Shown here: piece after piece, positions 7,742 to 16,536 of the stretch
Layout of the letters: the number at the start of each line of letters is the position of its first letter
How positions within the stretch are numbered: the stretch's first letter is position 1
Assembly: GCA_964413365.1 (NCBI GenBank)
Contig: CAYPRM010000004.1
Location: 4,992-68,991, forward strand
Direction: 5' to 3'
Origin: RGIG4608 sp964413365
GTDB lineage: Bacteria > Bacillota > Clostridia > Oscillospirales > CAG-272
DNA length: 64,000 nt
The notes under the pieces: generated by a model
The model's input: only the letters and a program-made list of their open reading frames with translations
The model's database searches: none
Told to the model about the DNA's origin: nothing
Position numbers and translations under genes: made by a program

Positions 7742-9746
7742 TATAAGAGTGGCGGAGAACGCAGGCTTCTGCTTCGGTGTGAAGCGTGCGACCGACGCTG
7801 TGGAAAAAAGGCTTGACAGTGCAGGCTGTGAGCGGATATACACGCTCGGACACCTCATACACAACGACGGGTACATAAGCTACCTTGAGTCGCGCGGTGT
7901 GCGGTGCGTGAGCGAGGGCGATATCGAGAGGCTCTGTGATGAGGCAGGGGAGAGCACGCCTACGGTGGTGTTCGTCCGTGCGCACGGGGTAACGAGGGAG
8001 ACCTTGGAGAAGCTCGAGCGGTGCGCCGAGCGAAATCCGCATTTCACCTTTGAGGATATGACCTGCCCGTTTGTCAAGAAGATACATCGCATCGCGGAGG
8101 AGAACAGCGGCGAGGATGAGGTGTTCGCGCTTCTCGGCGCGGCGGATCACCCCGAGGTAGTCGGAATTATGAGCTATGCGAGGGGCGAGAGGGTGGTTTT
8201 TGAAAATTCAGAGGCACTTTCGGCGTACTTGAAAAGCTCTGATTTATTCAAATTGCACAAAAAAACCTTGATTTTGGCGGCTCAAACTACCCAAAATTTA
8301 GAAGAGTGGAAAAAAAGTTTAAAAATTGTAAAAAAAGACTGTACAAATTCAAAATTTTTTGATACAATATGTAGTGTTACGGAAATTCGTCAAACTGAAG
8401 CAAGGCAGCTCGCGGCAGACTCCGATCTTATGGTTGTCGTAGGCGGAAGGCAAAGCTCCAATACGGCGAAATTATATAAAATATGTAAGGAAGCCTGTGA
8501 GGAGACTCTGTGGGTTGAGGACGCGGAGGAGCTTGACGGAAAATTTCCGACAAATAAAAAAATAGGTATTGTCGCCGGAGCGTCGACTCCCAAGCGAAAT
8601 ATCGAGGAGGTATTATTTAAAATGAGCGAAATGACAGAAAATTTTGCAGAATTGCTCGACCAAACTTTCAAAACTTTAAATACAGGAGATACAGTAACCG
8701 GATACGTAACGCACGTTACCGATGCAGAGCTTCAGCTTGACCTCGGTGCAAAAGTTACGGGCATCATCAAGGCCGAGCAGATCACAGATGATCCCACCGC
8801 ACGTCTTACCGAGATGTTCAAGATCGGCGACGCGGTAGAAGCATTCGTAATCCGTGTCAGCGACGTAGAGGGCGTAGCAGAGCTCTCCAAGAAGCGTACT
8901 GACTCCGACAGAAACTGGAAGAATATCGTCGCCCTCAAGGATAGCGGCGAGGTCGTTTCCGGTAAGGTACTTAAGGCTGTTAACGGCGGACTTACTGTCG
9001 CTGTTGACTCCGTAAACGTTTTCGTTCCCGCATCCCAGAGTGGTGTTGCCAAGGACGGCGATCTCGGCGCACTTGTAGGTCAGACGGTCGAGCTTAAGAT
9101 CATCGAGACCAAGGATCAGGGCAAGAGAGCTATCGGCTCTATCAAGGTAGTCCTCAATGCACTCAGACGCGCAAGAATTGACGAGTTCTGGGCAAGCATC
9201 GAGGAGGGCAAGCAGTACACAGGTATCGTCCGTAGCCTCACATCCTACGGTGCGTTCGTCGATCTCGGCGGCGTTGATGGTATGGTACACGTCAGCGAGC
9301 TTTCGTGGAAGCCCATTAAGAATCCTGCACAGGTCGTATCCGTCGGCGACGTGATCACCGTGTTCGTTAAGTCCTTCGACAGAGAGAGCAAGAGAATTTC
9401 CCTCGGCTACAAGACCGATGATACAAATCCGTGGCTTCTCTTTGTAAATCAGTATCAGGTCGGCGACGTAGTCCCCGTAAAGATCGTGAATATGATGCCC
9501 TTCGGTGCATTTGCTGAGATCATCGACGGCGTTGACGGACTCATTCACATCTCGAAGATCGCCAACAAGAGAATCTCCAAGCCTCAGGATGTCCTTGAGC
9601 TCGGACAGGTAGTTGACGTAAAGATCATCGAGATCGACAACGAGAAGCATAAGATCAGCCTCTCCATCCGCGACCTCATTGAGGAGGCTCCCGAGGTCGA
9701 GGAGGCTCCCGAGACCGAGGAAACGGTTGAGACAACTGAGGAATAA
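7731..9746 (+). CDS. ispH: Fusion of IspH (HMBPP reductase) with a four-S1-domain ribosomal protein S1-like protein
   Basis: Residues ~1-290 are IspH, the [4Fe-4S] enzyme that reduces HMBPP to IPP and DMAPP at the end of the MEP isoprenoid pathway. Visible landmarks are A-G-F-C-F-G-V-K-R, H-N-D-G-Y, T-C-P-F-V and T-E-I-R-Q-T-E-A. Residues ~298-650 contain four S1/OB repeats, such as G-A-F-V-D-L-G-G-V-D-G-M-V-H-V-S-E-L, and end in a Glu-rich tail. The fusion is known from Clostridia. Two oddities stand out: the IspH part becomes very AT-rich at ~8220-8400, and an AGGAGG (8605-8610) precedes an in-frame ATG at 8622 exactly at the domain junction, so a separate S1 protein may also be made. Confidence 0.94.
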   Translation: MQNNIRVAENAGFCFGVKRATDAVEKRLDSAGCERIYTLGHLIHNDGYISYLESRGVRCVSEGDIERLCDEAGESTPTVVFVRAHGVTRETLEKLERCAERNPHFTFEDMTCPFVKKIHRIAEENSGEDEVFALLGAADHPEVVGIMSYARGERVVFENSEALSAYLKSSDLFKLHKKTLILAAQTTQNLEEWKKSLKIVKKDCTNSKFFDTICSVTEIRQTEARQLAADSDLMVVVGGRQSSNTAKLYKICKEACEETLWVEDAEELDGKFPTNKKIGIVAGASTPKRNIEEVLFKMSEMTENFAELLDQTFKTLNTGDTVTGYVTHVTDAELQLDLGAKVTGIIKAEQITDDPTARLTEMFKIGDAVEAFVIRVSDVEGVAELSKKRTDSDRNWKNIVALKDSGEVVSGKVLKAVNGGLTVAVDSVNVFVPASQSGVAKDGDLGALVGQTVELKIIETKDQGKRAIGSIKVVLNALRRARIDEFWASIEEGKQYTGIVRSLTSYGAFVDLGGVDGMVHVSELSWKPIKNPAQVVSVGDVITVFVKSFDRESKRISLGYKTDDTNPWLLFVNQYQVGDVVPVKIVNMMPFGAFAEIIDGVDGLIHISKIANKRISKPQDVLELGQVVDVKIIEIDNEKHKISLSIRDLIEEAPEVEEAPETEETVETTEE

Positions 9747-9772
9747 TTCGATCATCAATCAAAAAGATTCAA

Positions 9773-9800
9773 AAAGGGCTTTTCCACGGAAAAGCCCTTT
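9773..9800 (+). terminator. Terminator of the cmk-plsC-ispH unit
   Basis: A strong 12-bp stem AAAGGGCTTTTC/GAAAAGCCCTTT with a four-base loop. The following T tract is short. Confidence 0.7.
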
Positions 9801-9883
9801 GATCTTGTGCCTTTCTTGCAATTTCTGCGGTGTGAGGCTTTTGGACTTTCGCTGATATTTCATTCTAAAAAACAGGAGGAAGC

Positions 9884-10432
9884 ATGTTTGAATTTGAATT
9901 GATAAGATCCAAGGCGGAGGCTTTGGCGCGCGAGCTTATCTCTATATCGGGGTTGAGGTCGGGCGAGATACTCGTTATTGGCTGTTCATCGAGCGAGATA
10001 GTCGGTGGGACGGTCGGCAAAATGTCGAGTCCCGAGGCGGCGCGTGCGGTATTTGAGGGCGTTTCCTCGGCTCTCTCGGGGACGGGGATATTCCTTGCGG
10101 CTCAATGCTGTGAGCATTTGAATCGGGCGTTGATAGTTGAGCGTGAATGTGCCGAAAAATACGGTCTTGAGGAGGTTTCGGTCGTTCCCGTACCGAAGGC
10201 GGGCGGATCGTTTGCGTCGGTGGCTTACGGCTCCTTTACCTCTCCCGTTGCGGTGGAGCACATTTCGGCGCACGCGGGAATGGACATTGGAGGTGTATTG
10301 ATCGGTATGCATCTTCGCCACGTTGCCGTTCCTGTAAGGCTCTCGGAGAACAGGCTGGGCGAGGCGTCGGTGATCTGCGCACGCACCCGTCCGAAATACA
10401 TTGGCGGACCTCGCGCGCAGTACCGTTCATGA
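9884..10432 (+). CDS. UPF0340/TIGR01440 (DUF436, YwlG-like) protein
   Basis: A 182-residue protein matching the YwlG/UPF0340 family in length and in characteristic strings: G-C-S-S-S-E-I-V-G, Q-C-C-E-H-L-N-R-A-L and S-A-H-A-G-M-D-I-G...G-M-H-L-R-H-V-A-V-P-V. The family is widely conserved in Firmicutes and has no established biochemical function. The start follows AGGAGGA, about 8 bases upstream. It sits alone between a terminator and the pgk promoter. Confidence 0.85.
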   Translation: MFEFELIRSKAEALARELISISGLRSGEILVIGCSSSEIVGGTVGKMSSPEAARAVFEGVSSALSGTGIFLAAQCCEHLNRALIVERECAEKYGLEEVSVVPVPKAGGSFASVAYGSFTSPVAVEHISAHAGMDIGGVLIGMHLRHVAVPVRLSENRLGEASVICARTRPKYIGGPRAQYRS

Positions 10433-10482
10433 CGGATTTTTGGATTTTGCGTAAAAAGTTGCTAAAAATTTCACAAAATCTC

Positions 10483-10511
10483 TTGATAAAAATGCAAATA
10501 TGTGTTATATT
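10483..10511 (+). promoter_or_regulatory. Promoter of pgk-tpiA
   Basis: TTGATA, 17 bases, TATATT, about 45 bases before the pgk start. Confidence 0.65.
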
Positions 10512-10555
10512 AATGGTTGGTAAAAAAATAAAAATTTCGAAAGGCGGAATTAACT

Positions 10556-11875
10556 ATGACTTATAATAAGAAATCCATTGAGGATATCGAGATCGTAGAG
10601 GGTGCTCGCGTTCTCGTTCGTTGCGACTTCAACGTCCCCCTCAAGGACGGCGTTATCACGAGCGACAAGAGGATCGTTGAGGCTCTTCCCACGATCAAGT
10701 ACCTTCTCTCGAAGGGCGCTCGCGTTGTTCTTTGCTCCCACATGGGTAAGCCCCACAACATTCTCACCGAGGGCTTCGGTCTGACAAAGAAGGAGAAGAA
10801 GGCTGTTGAGGCACTTCCCGAGTCCGAGAGAGAGGCTGCAAAGGCTGAGTACATCGCAAAGGCTCTCAAGAACGATAAGAAGAAACTCACGCTCGCTCCC
10901 GTTGCTGCAAGGCTCAACGAGTACCTTGACGGCAAGGTAACGTTCGCTGAGGATATTATCGGTCCTGATGCGCAGGCAAAGGTCGCATCGCTCAAGAATG
11001 GCGAGGCGGTTCTTCTTGAGAACGTCAGATTTGATGCAAGAGAGGAAAAGAACGGCGAGGATTTCGCACGCGAGCTTGCTAAATATTGCGACATATACGT
11101 AAACGATGCGTTCGGTACTGCTCACCGCGCTCACGCTACCACAGCAGGCGTTGCTATGTACGGTGGTGTTCCCGCGGTATGCGGATACCTTATCAAGAAG
11201 GAGATCGGCGTTATGGGTAAGGCACTCACCGAGCCTGAGCGTCCCTTCGTTGCGATCCTTGGCGGTGCTAAGGTCGCAGACAAGCTCAACGTTATCAACA
11301 ACCTTCTCACCAAGGTCGACACGCTCATCATCGGCGGCGGAATGGCTTACACCTTCCTTGCGGCTAAGGGCTACGGCGTTGGCAAGTCCCTCCTTGACGA
11401 TACCAAGATCGACTACTGCAGGGATATGATGAAGAAGGCAGAGGAGAACGGCGTATCGCTCCTTCTTCCCGTTGACGCGGTAACCATTGATACCTTCCCC
11501 GATCCCATTGATGCTCCCATCGACACGATCACCGTTGACGCTGACAAGATCCCCGAGGACAGAGAGGGCTGCGACATTGGCGAAAAGACCGCACAGCTCT
11601 ACGCAAAGGCAGTTGCAGACGCAAAGACCGTTGTTTGGAACGGACCTATGGGCGTTTTTGAGAACCCCATTCTTGCGAAGGGAACTATCGCAGTAGCACA
11701 GGCTCTTGCTGATTCCGACGCTACGACCATTGTCGGCGGCGGCGACTCTGCGGCGGCTTGCGAGCAGCTTGGATTTGCATCCGAGATCACACACATCTCC
11801 ACGGGCGGCGGCGCATCGCTTGAATTCCTTGAGGGCATTGAGCTTCCCGGAATCGCTTGCCTTGAAGACAGATAA
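10556..11875 (+). CDS. pgk: Phosphoglycerate kinase
   Basis: Glycolytic enzyme that transfers phosphate from 1,3-bisphosphoglycerate to ADP. The N-terminal R-C-D-F-N-V-P-L substrate motif, the S-H-M-G-K-P motif, E-N-V-R-F and the C-terminal G-G-G-D-S nucleotide motif are all present. It has 439 residues, about 40 more than the usual ~395. The excess is a lysine/glutamate-rich insertion at roughly residues 70-105, after the S-H-M-G-K-P loop. Codon use is strongly biased, as expected for a highly expressed gene. tpiA follows after 25 bases. Confidence 0.97.
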   Translation: MTYNKKSIEDIEIVEGARVLVRCDFNVPLKDGVITSDKRIVEALPTIKYLLSKGARVVLCSHMGKPHNILTEGFGLTKKEKKAVEALPESEREAAKAEYIAKALKNDKKKLTLAPVAARLNEYLDGKVTFAEDIIGPDAQAKVASLKNGEAVLLENVRFDAREEKNGEDFARELAKYCDIYVNDAFGTAHRAHATTAGVAMYGGVPAVCGYLIKKEIGVMGKALTEPERPFVAILGGAKVADKLNVINNLLTKVDTLIIGGGMAYTFLAAKGYGVGKSLLDDTKIDYCRDMMKKAEENGVSLLLPVDAVTIDTFPDPIDAPIDTITVDADKIPEDREGCDIGEKTAQLYAKAVADAKTVVWNGPMGVFENPILAKGTIAVAQALADSDATTIVGGGDSAAACEQLGFASEITHISTGGGASLEFLEGIELPGIACLEDR

Positions 11876-11900
11876 TATAAATGTAGATGGAGATCCGTAT

Positions 11901-12656
11901 ATGAGAAGATACGTTATAGCAGGAAACTGGAAGATGAATTTCACACCCTCAGAGGCTAAGAGCTTTATCAATTCGATAAAGCCTATGATCGAGGGCAAGG
12001 ATAATTGCGACGTGATCTTTTGTGCACCCTACGTTACCATAGCGTCCGCTATGGAGGCGGCGGAGGGCTCACGCATCAAGATCGGAGCACAGAACGTGCA
12101 CTTCGAGGAGAAGGGCGCATTCACGGGCGAGGTATCGGCAAGGATGCTTCGCGAGATCGGCGTTGAGTACGTCATCATAGGACACAGCGAGCGCCGTCAG
12201 TATTTCGGAGAGACCGACGCGACGGTAAATCTCAGGACTCGTGCCGCTCTTGCAGCAGGGCTGAAGGTCATACTCTGCCTTGGCGAGGTCAAGGAGCAGA
12301 GGCTTGCGGGAATTACCAACGAGGTCGTCGCTATGCAGACGAAGCTGGACCTTGCAGGCGTTGACGCTGAGGATATGAAGAATGTCATCATCGCCTATGA
12401 GCCTGTATGGGCTATCGGCACGGGACTTACCGCAACGCCCGAGCAGGCTGACGAGACCTGCGGCGTTATCCGCAAGACTCTTGCCGAGATCTACGGCGAG
12501 AGCGTGGCGCAGAGCACCGTTATTCAGTACGGCGGCTCTATGAACGACAAGAACGCCTCCGAGCTTCTCTCCAAGGAGAACGTCGACGGCGGACTTATCG
12601 GCGGAGCGTCCCTCGTTCCCGAGAAGTTTACCGCGATCGTTGACGCGGCGCAGTAA
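11901..12656 (+). CDS. tpiA: Triosephosphate isomerase
   Basis: Interconverts dihydroxyacetone phosphate and glyceraldehyde 3-phosphate. From the ATG at 11901 it is 251 residues, the standard length, starting with the classic R-R-Y-V-I-A-G-N-W-K-M-N. The catalytic histidine is in I-I-G-H-S-E-R-R and the catalytic glutamate in A-Y-E-P-V-W-A-I-G-T-G. The reading frame is open farther upstream, but that region lies inside pgk and is not expected to be translated in this frame. Cotranscribed with pgk and followed by a terminator. Confidence 0.97.
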   Translation: MRRYVIAGNWKMNFTPSEAKSFINSIKPMIEGKDNCDVIFCAPYVTIASAMEAAEGSRIKIGAQNVHFEEKGAFTGEVSARMLREIGVEYVIIGHSERRQYFGETDATVNLRTRAALAAGLKVILCLGEVKEQRLAGITNEVVAMQTKLDLAGVDAEDMKNVIIAYEPVWAIGTGLTATPEQADETCGVIRKTLAEIYGESVAQSTVIQYGGSMNDKNASELLSKENVDGGLIGGASLVPEKFTAIVDAAQ

Positions 12657-12716
12657 CCGACCGATAACGGGAGATCTTACGCAAAACGCTGATGTAATAA
12701 AAATAATTTAATAATT

Positions 12717-12755
12717 TCGGAGCTTCCCGAGTCATCGGAAGGCTCCGATTTTTTA
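12717..12755 (+). terminator. Terminator of pgk-tpiA
   Basis: TCGGAGC-TTCCCGA pairs with TCGGAAG-GCTCCGA (one bulge), then a T6 tract. Confidence 0.8.
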
Positions 12756-12964
12756 TTTTCATTGTAATTTTTGTTGCATCTTACACTTTTTCGCTGCAAA
12801 AAAGTGTAAATGCCTTGAAAAAAATACAAAAAAATCAACCAAAAGGTTGGCAAGCCGCTTTTTTTGCTGTAATTAAAGCACAAGGAAAGGAAGGGTAATT
12901 AATATTTGCGTGGGCTGATACGTGAAAAATAGCGCAAAAAGGTGTTATTTTTCATTTTTATCTA

Positions 12965-12993
12965 TTGTAAAACTCTCTTGAATGTGATATAAT
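12965..12993 (+). promoter_or_regulatory. Promoter of rbfA-nrnA
   Basis: TTGTAA, 17 bases, TATAAT, about 55 bases before the rbfA start. Confidence 0.7.
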
Positions 12994-13048
12994 ATTATGA
13001 ATTATTATGCAAATATCCGACAGATATCAGGAAAAGGACGGTGAAAAA

Positions 13049-13423
13049 ATGGCTAATTATCGCAGGGCAAGAATAAATGACGAGGTACAGAGAGAGATGG
13101 CGAGCATACTGCGCGAGGTGAAGGATCCGCGCGTGAAGGACGCATTTGTGAGCGTTACGGCGGTGGACGTTACTCCCGACCTCAAATATGCAAAGATATA
13201 TTACAGTGCGCTTATGGGCGACAAGAAGGAGCTTGCGCGTGGGCTTCGTGCGGCAAGCGGATTTATACGCTCGCAGATCGCACAGAGGCTCAATTTAAGG
13301 ATAACCCCCGAGCTTACATTCATACTTGACGACAGTGTGGCGCACGGTGCGCACATTGCAAAGCTTCTCAACAGCATCACGTTTTCCGAGGAGCTTGACG
13401 GGGACGGCGGTGAGGAGCAATGA
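13049..13423 (+). CDS. rbfA: Ribosome-binding factor A
   Basis: A KH-fold protein that binds the 30S subunit and assists 16S rRNA 5'-end maturation. At 124 residues it matches the family, with V-Q-R-E-M-A-S-I-L-R-E near the N terminus and the conserved V-S-V-T-A-V-D-V-T-P-D-L-K-Y-A-K-I-Y. The start at 13049 is chosen because the protein begins as RbfA usually does (M-A-N-Y-R-R-A-R-I) and an AGGA-type site precedes it. Its stop overlaps the nrnA start by four bases, a clear coupling signal. Confidence 0.94.
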   Translation: MANYRRARINDEVQREMASILREVKDPRVKDAFVSVTAVDVTPDLKYAKIYYSALMGDKKELARGLRAASGFIRSQIAQRLNLRITPELTFILDDSVAHGAHIAKLLNSITFSEELDGDGGEEQ

Positions 13424-14424
13424 GGCACTACCGTGAGCTGACGCTCGACGAGGTCTGTGCCATTCTCGCAGAGCCGAGAAGCACGCTGATCGCGTACCAC
13501 GTTCGCCCCGATGCGGACGCGATAGGCTCGGCGTTTGCGCTCAAGCTGATGCTTGAGGCGATGGGCTCGCGGTGCGTCTGCGTTTGCGAGAGCGAGATCC
13601 CTGCGCGTCTTGCCTTTCTTACGGACAAGCATCAGCGCAGTGCACGTCTTGAGAGCGTTGATCGCAGCTTTGAGATAGAGAGGGTGATCACCGTTGACAC
13701 GGCAAGTCCCAACCAGCTCGGCACGCTCTGGGAGCTTCTTGAGGGAAGGGTGGACCTGATGATAGACCACCACGAGAGCGGCACGAGATACGCTGACAAT
13801 TACGTTCGCACGGACTATGCGGCGGCAGGGGAGATAATCTTTGAGATCGCGGAGCGTCTTGTTGAGAGAGGCGAGCTTGCATCCATCCCCGAGGATGCGT
13901 ATCCTCTGATCTACGCGGCTCTTTCCTCGGACACGGGGTGCTTCAAATACTCGAGCGTTTCCCCCCACACGCATCTCTGCGCGGCAAGGCTTCTCAGCTC
14001 GGGCATCGACGCCGCGGAGATAAACCGCAGGCTCTTTGACTGCAAGAGTGAAAAAATGCTCGCCGCAGAGGCGGCAGGCTTTCAGAATATCAGATTTTTC
14101 AACAACAGAAGGATAGCGGCGGTGCTCTTTCCTTACGAGCTTAAGCGTTCACTTGAGCTTGAGGACGAGCATCTTGAAACTCTCGTGGACGTTGCGAGGG
14201 CGATCGACGGTGTGAGGATCGCAATGAGCGTTCGCCAGAGGACGCCGCAGAGGTCGTTCCGCATATCCCTACGCTCGTCCTGTACCTTTGACGTTTCCGC
14301 GGTCGCAAAGCATTTTGGCGGCGGAGGACACGCGAGGGCGGCGGCGTGCACGATAGAGGCGGATTCGATAGAGTTTGCAACGCGCCTTGTAGTCGATGAG
14401 ATAATGCGCCGATACGGCAAGTAA
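13420..14424 (+). CDS. nrnA: DHH-family bifunctional oligoribonuclease/pAp phosphatase
   Basis: A member of the NrnA family, which degrades short RNA oligomers (nanoRNA) and dephosphorylates pAp to AMP. The DHH phosphoesterase motifs are clear: H-V-R-P-D-A-D-A-I-G-S-A near residue 28, V-D-T-A-S, and D-H-H-E-S-G. The C-terminal DHHA1 domain ends in the G-G-G-G-H-A-R-A-A-A substrate-binding glycine cluster. At 334 residues it is slightly longer than B. subtilis NrnA. The rbfA-nrnA pairing is common in Firmicutes, and the start overlaps rbfA (ATGA). Confidence 0.92.
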   Translation: MRHYRELTLDEVCAILAEPRSTLIAYHVRPDADAIGSAFALKLMLEAMGSRCVCVCESEIPARLAFLTDKHQRSARLESVDRSFEIERVITVDTASPNQLGTLWELLEGRVDLMIDHHESGTRYADNYVRTDYAAAGEIIFEIAERLVERGELASIPEDAYPLIYAALSSDTGCFKYSSVSPHTHLCAARLLSSGIDAAEINRRLFDCKSEKMLAAEAAGFQNIRFFNNRRIAAVLFPYELKRSLELEDEHLETLVDVARAIDGVRIAMSVRQRTPQRSFRISLRSSCTFDVSAVAKHFGGGGHARAAACTIEADSIEFATRLVVDEIMRRYGK

Positions 14425-14511
14425 CGCTCTTATGTCGGCTGAAGGCTTAAATTCAGAAAATTCAATAGTCTCCGCCCATTTGCGGAGATGGAAAGATATA
14501 GAGGTATAAAT

Positions 14512-16476
14512 ATGACAAAACCAAAGTATTACATGACAACGGCGATAGCCTATGCATCGCGCAAGCCCCATTTCGGCAACACGTACGAGGTCATCATGTC
14601 CGACGCGGTCGCGAGGTACAAGCGCGCACGCGGATTTGACGTTTTCTTCTGCACGGGTACTGATGAGCACGGTCAGAAGATCGAAACGCTTGCAAACGAG
14701 GCAGGCATCACGCCGAAGAAGTACGTTGACGGCGTTGCGGGAGAGATCCGCGGCGTATGGGACAAAATGAACACGAGCTACGACTACTTCATCCGTACCA
14801 CGGACGACTACCACGAGCGCGCCGTTCAAAAGATGTTCAGACGCTTCTGGGAGCAGGGCGACATATACAAGGGCAAGTACGAGGGCTGGTATTGCAAGCC
14901 CTGCGAGTCCTTCTTCACGAACACGCAGGTCGTCGACGGCAAGTGCCCCGACTGCGGAGCTGCCGTGGAGCGCGCGAGCGAGGAGGCGTATTTCTTCAGA
15001 ATGAGCAAATACGCTGACAGACTCCTTGAGTACATCGAGTCCCACCCCAATTTCATACAGCCCGTCTCACGTAAGAACGAGATGGTGAACAATTTCCTGC
15101 GTGCAGGACTGCAGGATCTTTGCGTTTCGCGCTCGTCGTTCAGCTGGGGCGTGCCCGTGGACTTTGATCCCAAGCACGTTACCTATGTCTGGCTCGACGC
15201 ACTCTCAAACTATATCACAGCCCTCGGCTACGATCCCGATCTGCCTTACAGTGAGCAGAGTGAGAATTTCAAGAAATATTGGCCCTGCGACGTTCATATC
15301 ATAGGCAAGGATATCCTTCGTTTCCATACGATATACTGGCCCATCTTCCTTATGGCACTTGACCTTCCGCTCCCCGAAAGGATCTTCGGTCATCCGTGGT
15401 TCAATTTCGGTGCGGACAAGATGTCGAAGTCGAAGGGTAACGTCATCTACGCCGACGAGCTCGCTGACGAGTTCTCCGTGGACGGCGTGCGTTACTATGC
15501 GCTCTCCGAGATGCCCTACGCGAACGACGGCTCAATCACCTACGAGGCTGTTATCAAGAGATATAATGCAGATCTCGTAAACAACCTCGGCAACCTCGTC
15601 AAGCGCACGCTCGATATGGAGAAAAAGTATTTTGACAGGGTGGTCTGTGCACCGACACAGTGCGAGGATCTCGATTCCGATCTCGTGAGCACCTGCGTTG
15701 GAGTCTACGAGTCATATGTTGCGAATATGGACACCTTCCATCTTGCAGACGCTCTCGCATCGGTATTTGATATGCTCTCGAGAGCGAACAAATACATCGA
15801 CGAGACCACTCCGTGGGTGCTCGCAAAGGACGAGACGAAGCGTGAGAGGCTCGGCACGGTGCTTTACAACCTGCTCGAGACCATTCGTTGGGGTGCGATA
15901 ATGCTCGCACCGTTCATTCCCGAAACGAGTGAGGAGATCCTGCGTGAGCTTGGCACGGACTGCACAGGCTTTGACACGATAGGCACGGCGGACAGGTTCT
16001 GCGGTATCACGGCAGGAAGCTGCGTTTCCGACTCCAAGGTACTCTTTGCGAGAGTTGACGAGGAGAAGAAGCTCGCCGAGCTTGAGGAAAAGCGCAAGGC
16101 GAGATCTGCCTCTGCGGCAAAGGAAGAGCCTGCGGTGGAGCGTCCTGAGGGACTTGCTCTTATCGGAATTGACGATTTTATGCGCGTGGAACTGCGCTCG
16201 GCGAAGATACTTGAGTGCGAGCCCGTTCCGAAGGCGAAGAAGCTCTTAAAGCTCCGCGTCGACCTCGGCTACGAGCAGAGGCAGGTCGTATCGGGCATTG
16301 CTAAATTCTACACCCCCGACCAGCTCGTGGGCAAGAAGATAGTGCTCGTTGCAAATCTCAAGCCCGCAACGCTCTGCGGTATCGAGTCGAACGGAATGAT
16401 ACTTGCCTCGGGTGAGGAGCAGATCAGGGTGCTTTTCCTTGATCCCGAAACGCCCCTTGGCGAGAGAATAAGATAA
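14512..16476 (+). CDS. metG: Methionyl-tRNA synthetase with C-terminal tRNA-binding domain
   Basis: Charges initiator and elongator tRNA-Met. The 654-residue protein has the HIGH-type motif as H-F-G-N (~20-23), a zinc-binding insertion with C-K-P-C and C-P-D-C (~125-150), and an intact K-M-S-K-S (~306). A charged linker leads to a C-terminal EMAP/Trbp111-type OB domain (V-E-L-R-S-A-K-I-L-E...S-N-G-M-I-L-A). The ATG at 14512 is preferred over one eight codons upstream because AGAGGT precedes it. A short CTCCGC/GCGGAG hairpin sits just before the ribosome site. No T-box is visible. tatD lies 60 bases downstream. Confidence 0.96.
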   Translation: MTKPKYYMTTAIAYASRKPHFGNTYEVIMSDAVARYKRARGFDVFFCTGTDEHGQKIETLANEAGITPKKYVDGVAGEIRGVWDKMNTSYDYFIRTTDDYHERAVQKMFRRFWEQGDIYKGKYEGWYCKPCESFFTNTQVVDGKCPDCGAAVERASEEAYFFRMSKYADRLLEYIESHPNFIQPVSRKNEMVNNFLRAGLQDLCVSRSSFSWGVPVDFDPKHVTYVWLDALSNYITALGYDPDLPYSEQSENFKKYWPCDVHIIGKDILRFHTIYWPIFLMALDLPLPERIFGHPWFNFGADKMSKSKGNVIYADELADEFSVDGVRYYALSEMPYANDGSITYEAVIKRYNADLVNNLGNLVKRTLDMEKKYFDRVVCAPTQCEDLDSDLVSTCVGVYESYVANMDTFHLADALASVFDMLSRANKYIDETTPWVLAKDETKRERLGTVLYNLLETIRWGAIMLAPFIPETSEEILRELGTDCTGFDTIGTADRFCGITAGSCVSDSKVLFARVDEEKKLAELEEKRKARSASAAKEEPAVERPEGLALIGIDDFMRVELRSAKILECEPVPKAKKLLKLRVDLGYEQRQVVSGIAKFYTPDQLVGKKIVLVANLKPATLCGIESNGMILASGEEQIRVLFLDPETPLGERIR

Positions 16477-16536
16477 AATATATTTACAAGCAAAGGGGAG
16501 GGCGATGCCTTCCCCATATCTTAGGGAGGTGTGCCG

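Larger units (their letters stand above)
12657..13048. other. Intergenic region tpiA-rbfA
   Basis: This holds the tpiA terminator, a second hairpin (TTACACTTTTT at 12781-12791 pairing with 12799-12809), a small CAACC/GGTTG hairpin near 12836-12850, and the rbfA promoter. No coding sequence is supported. Confidence 0.7.

Noticed and set aside
12677..12883. Minus-strand open frame after tpiA
   Set aside because: It runs through the terminator and a hairpin, with low-complexity lysine/phenylalanine content and no ribosome site.
14425..14511. T-box leader for metG
   Set aside because: Only ~87 bases and one small hairpin; no T-box sequence or antiterminator is visible. The same holds for trpS.
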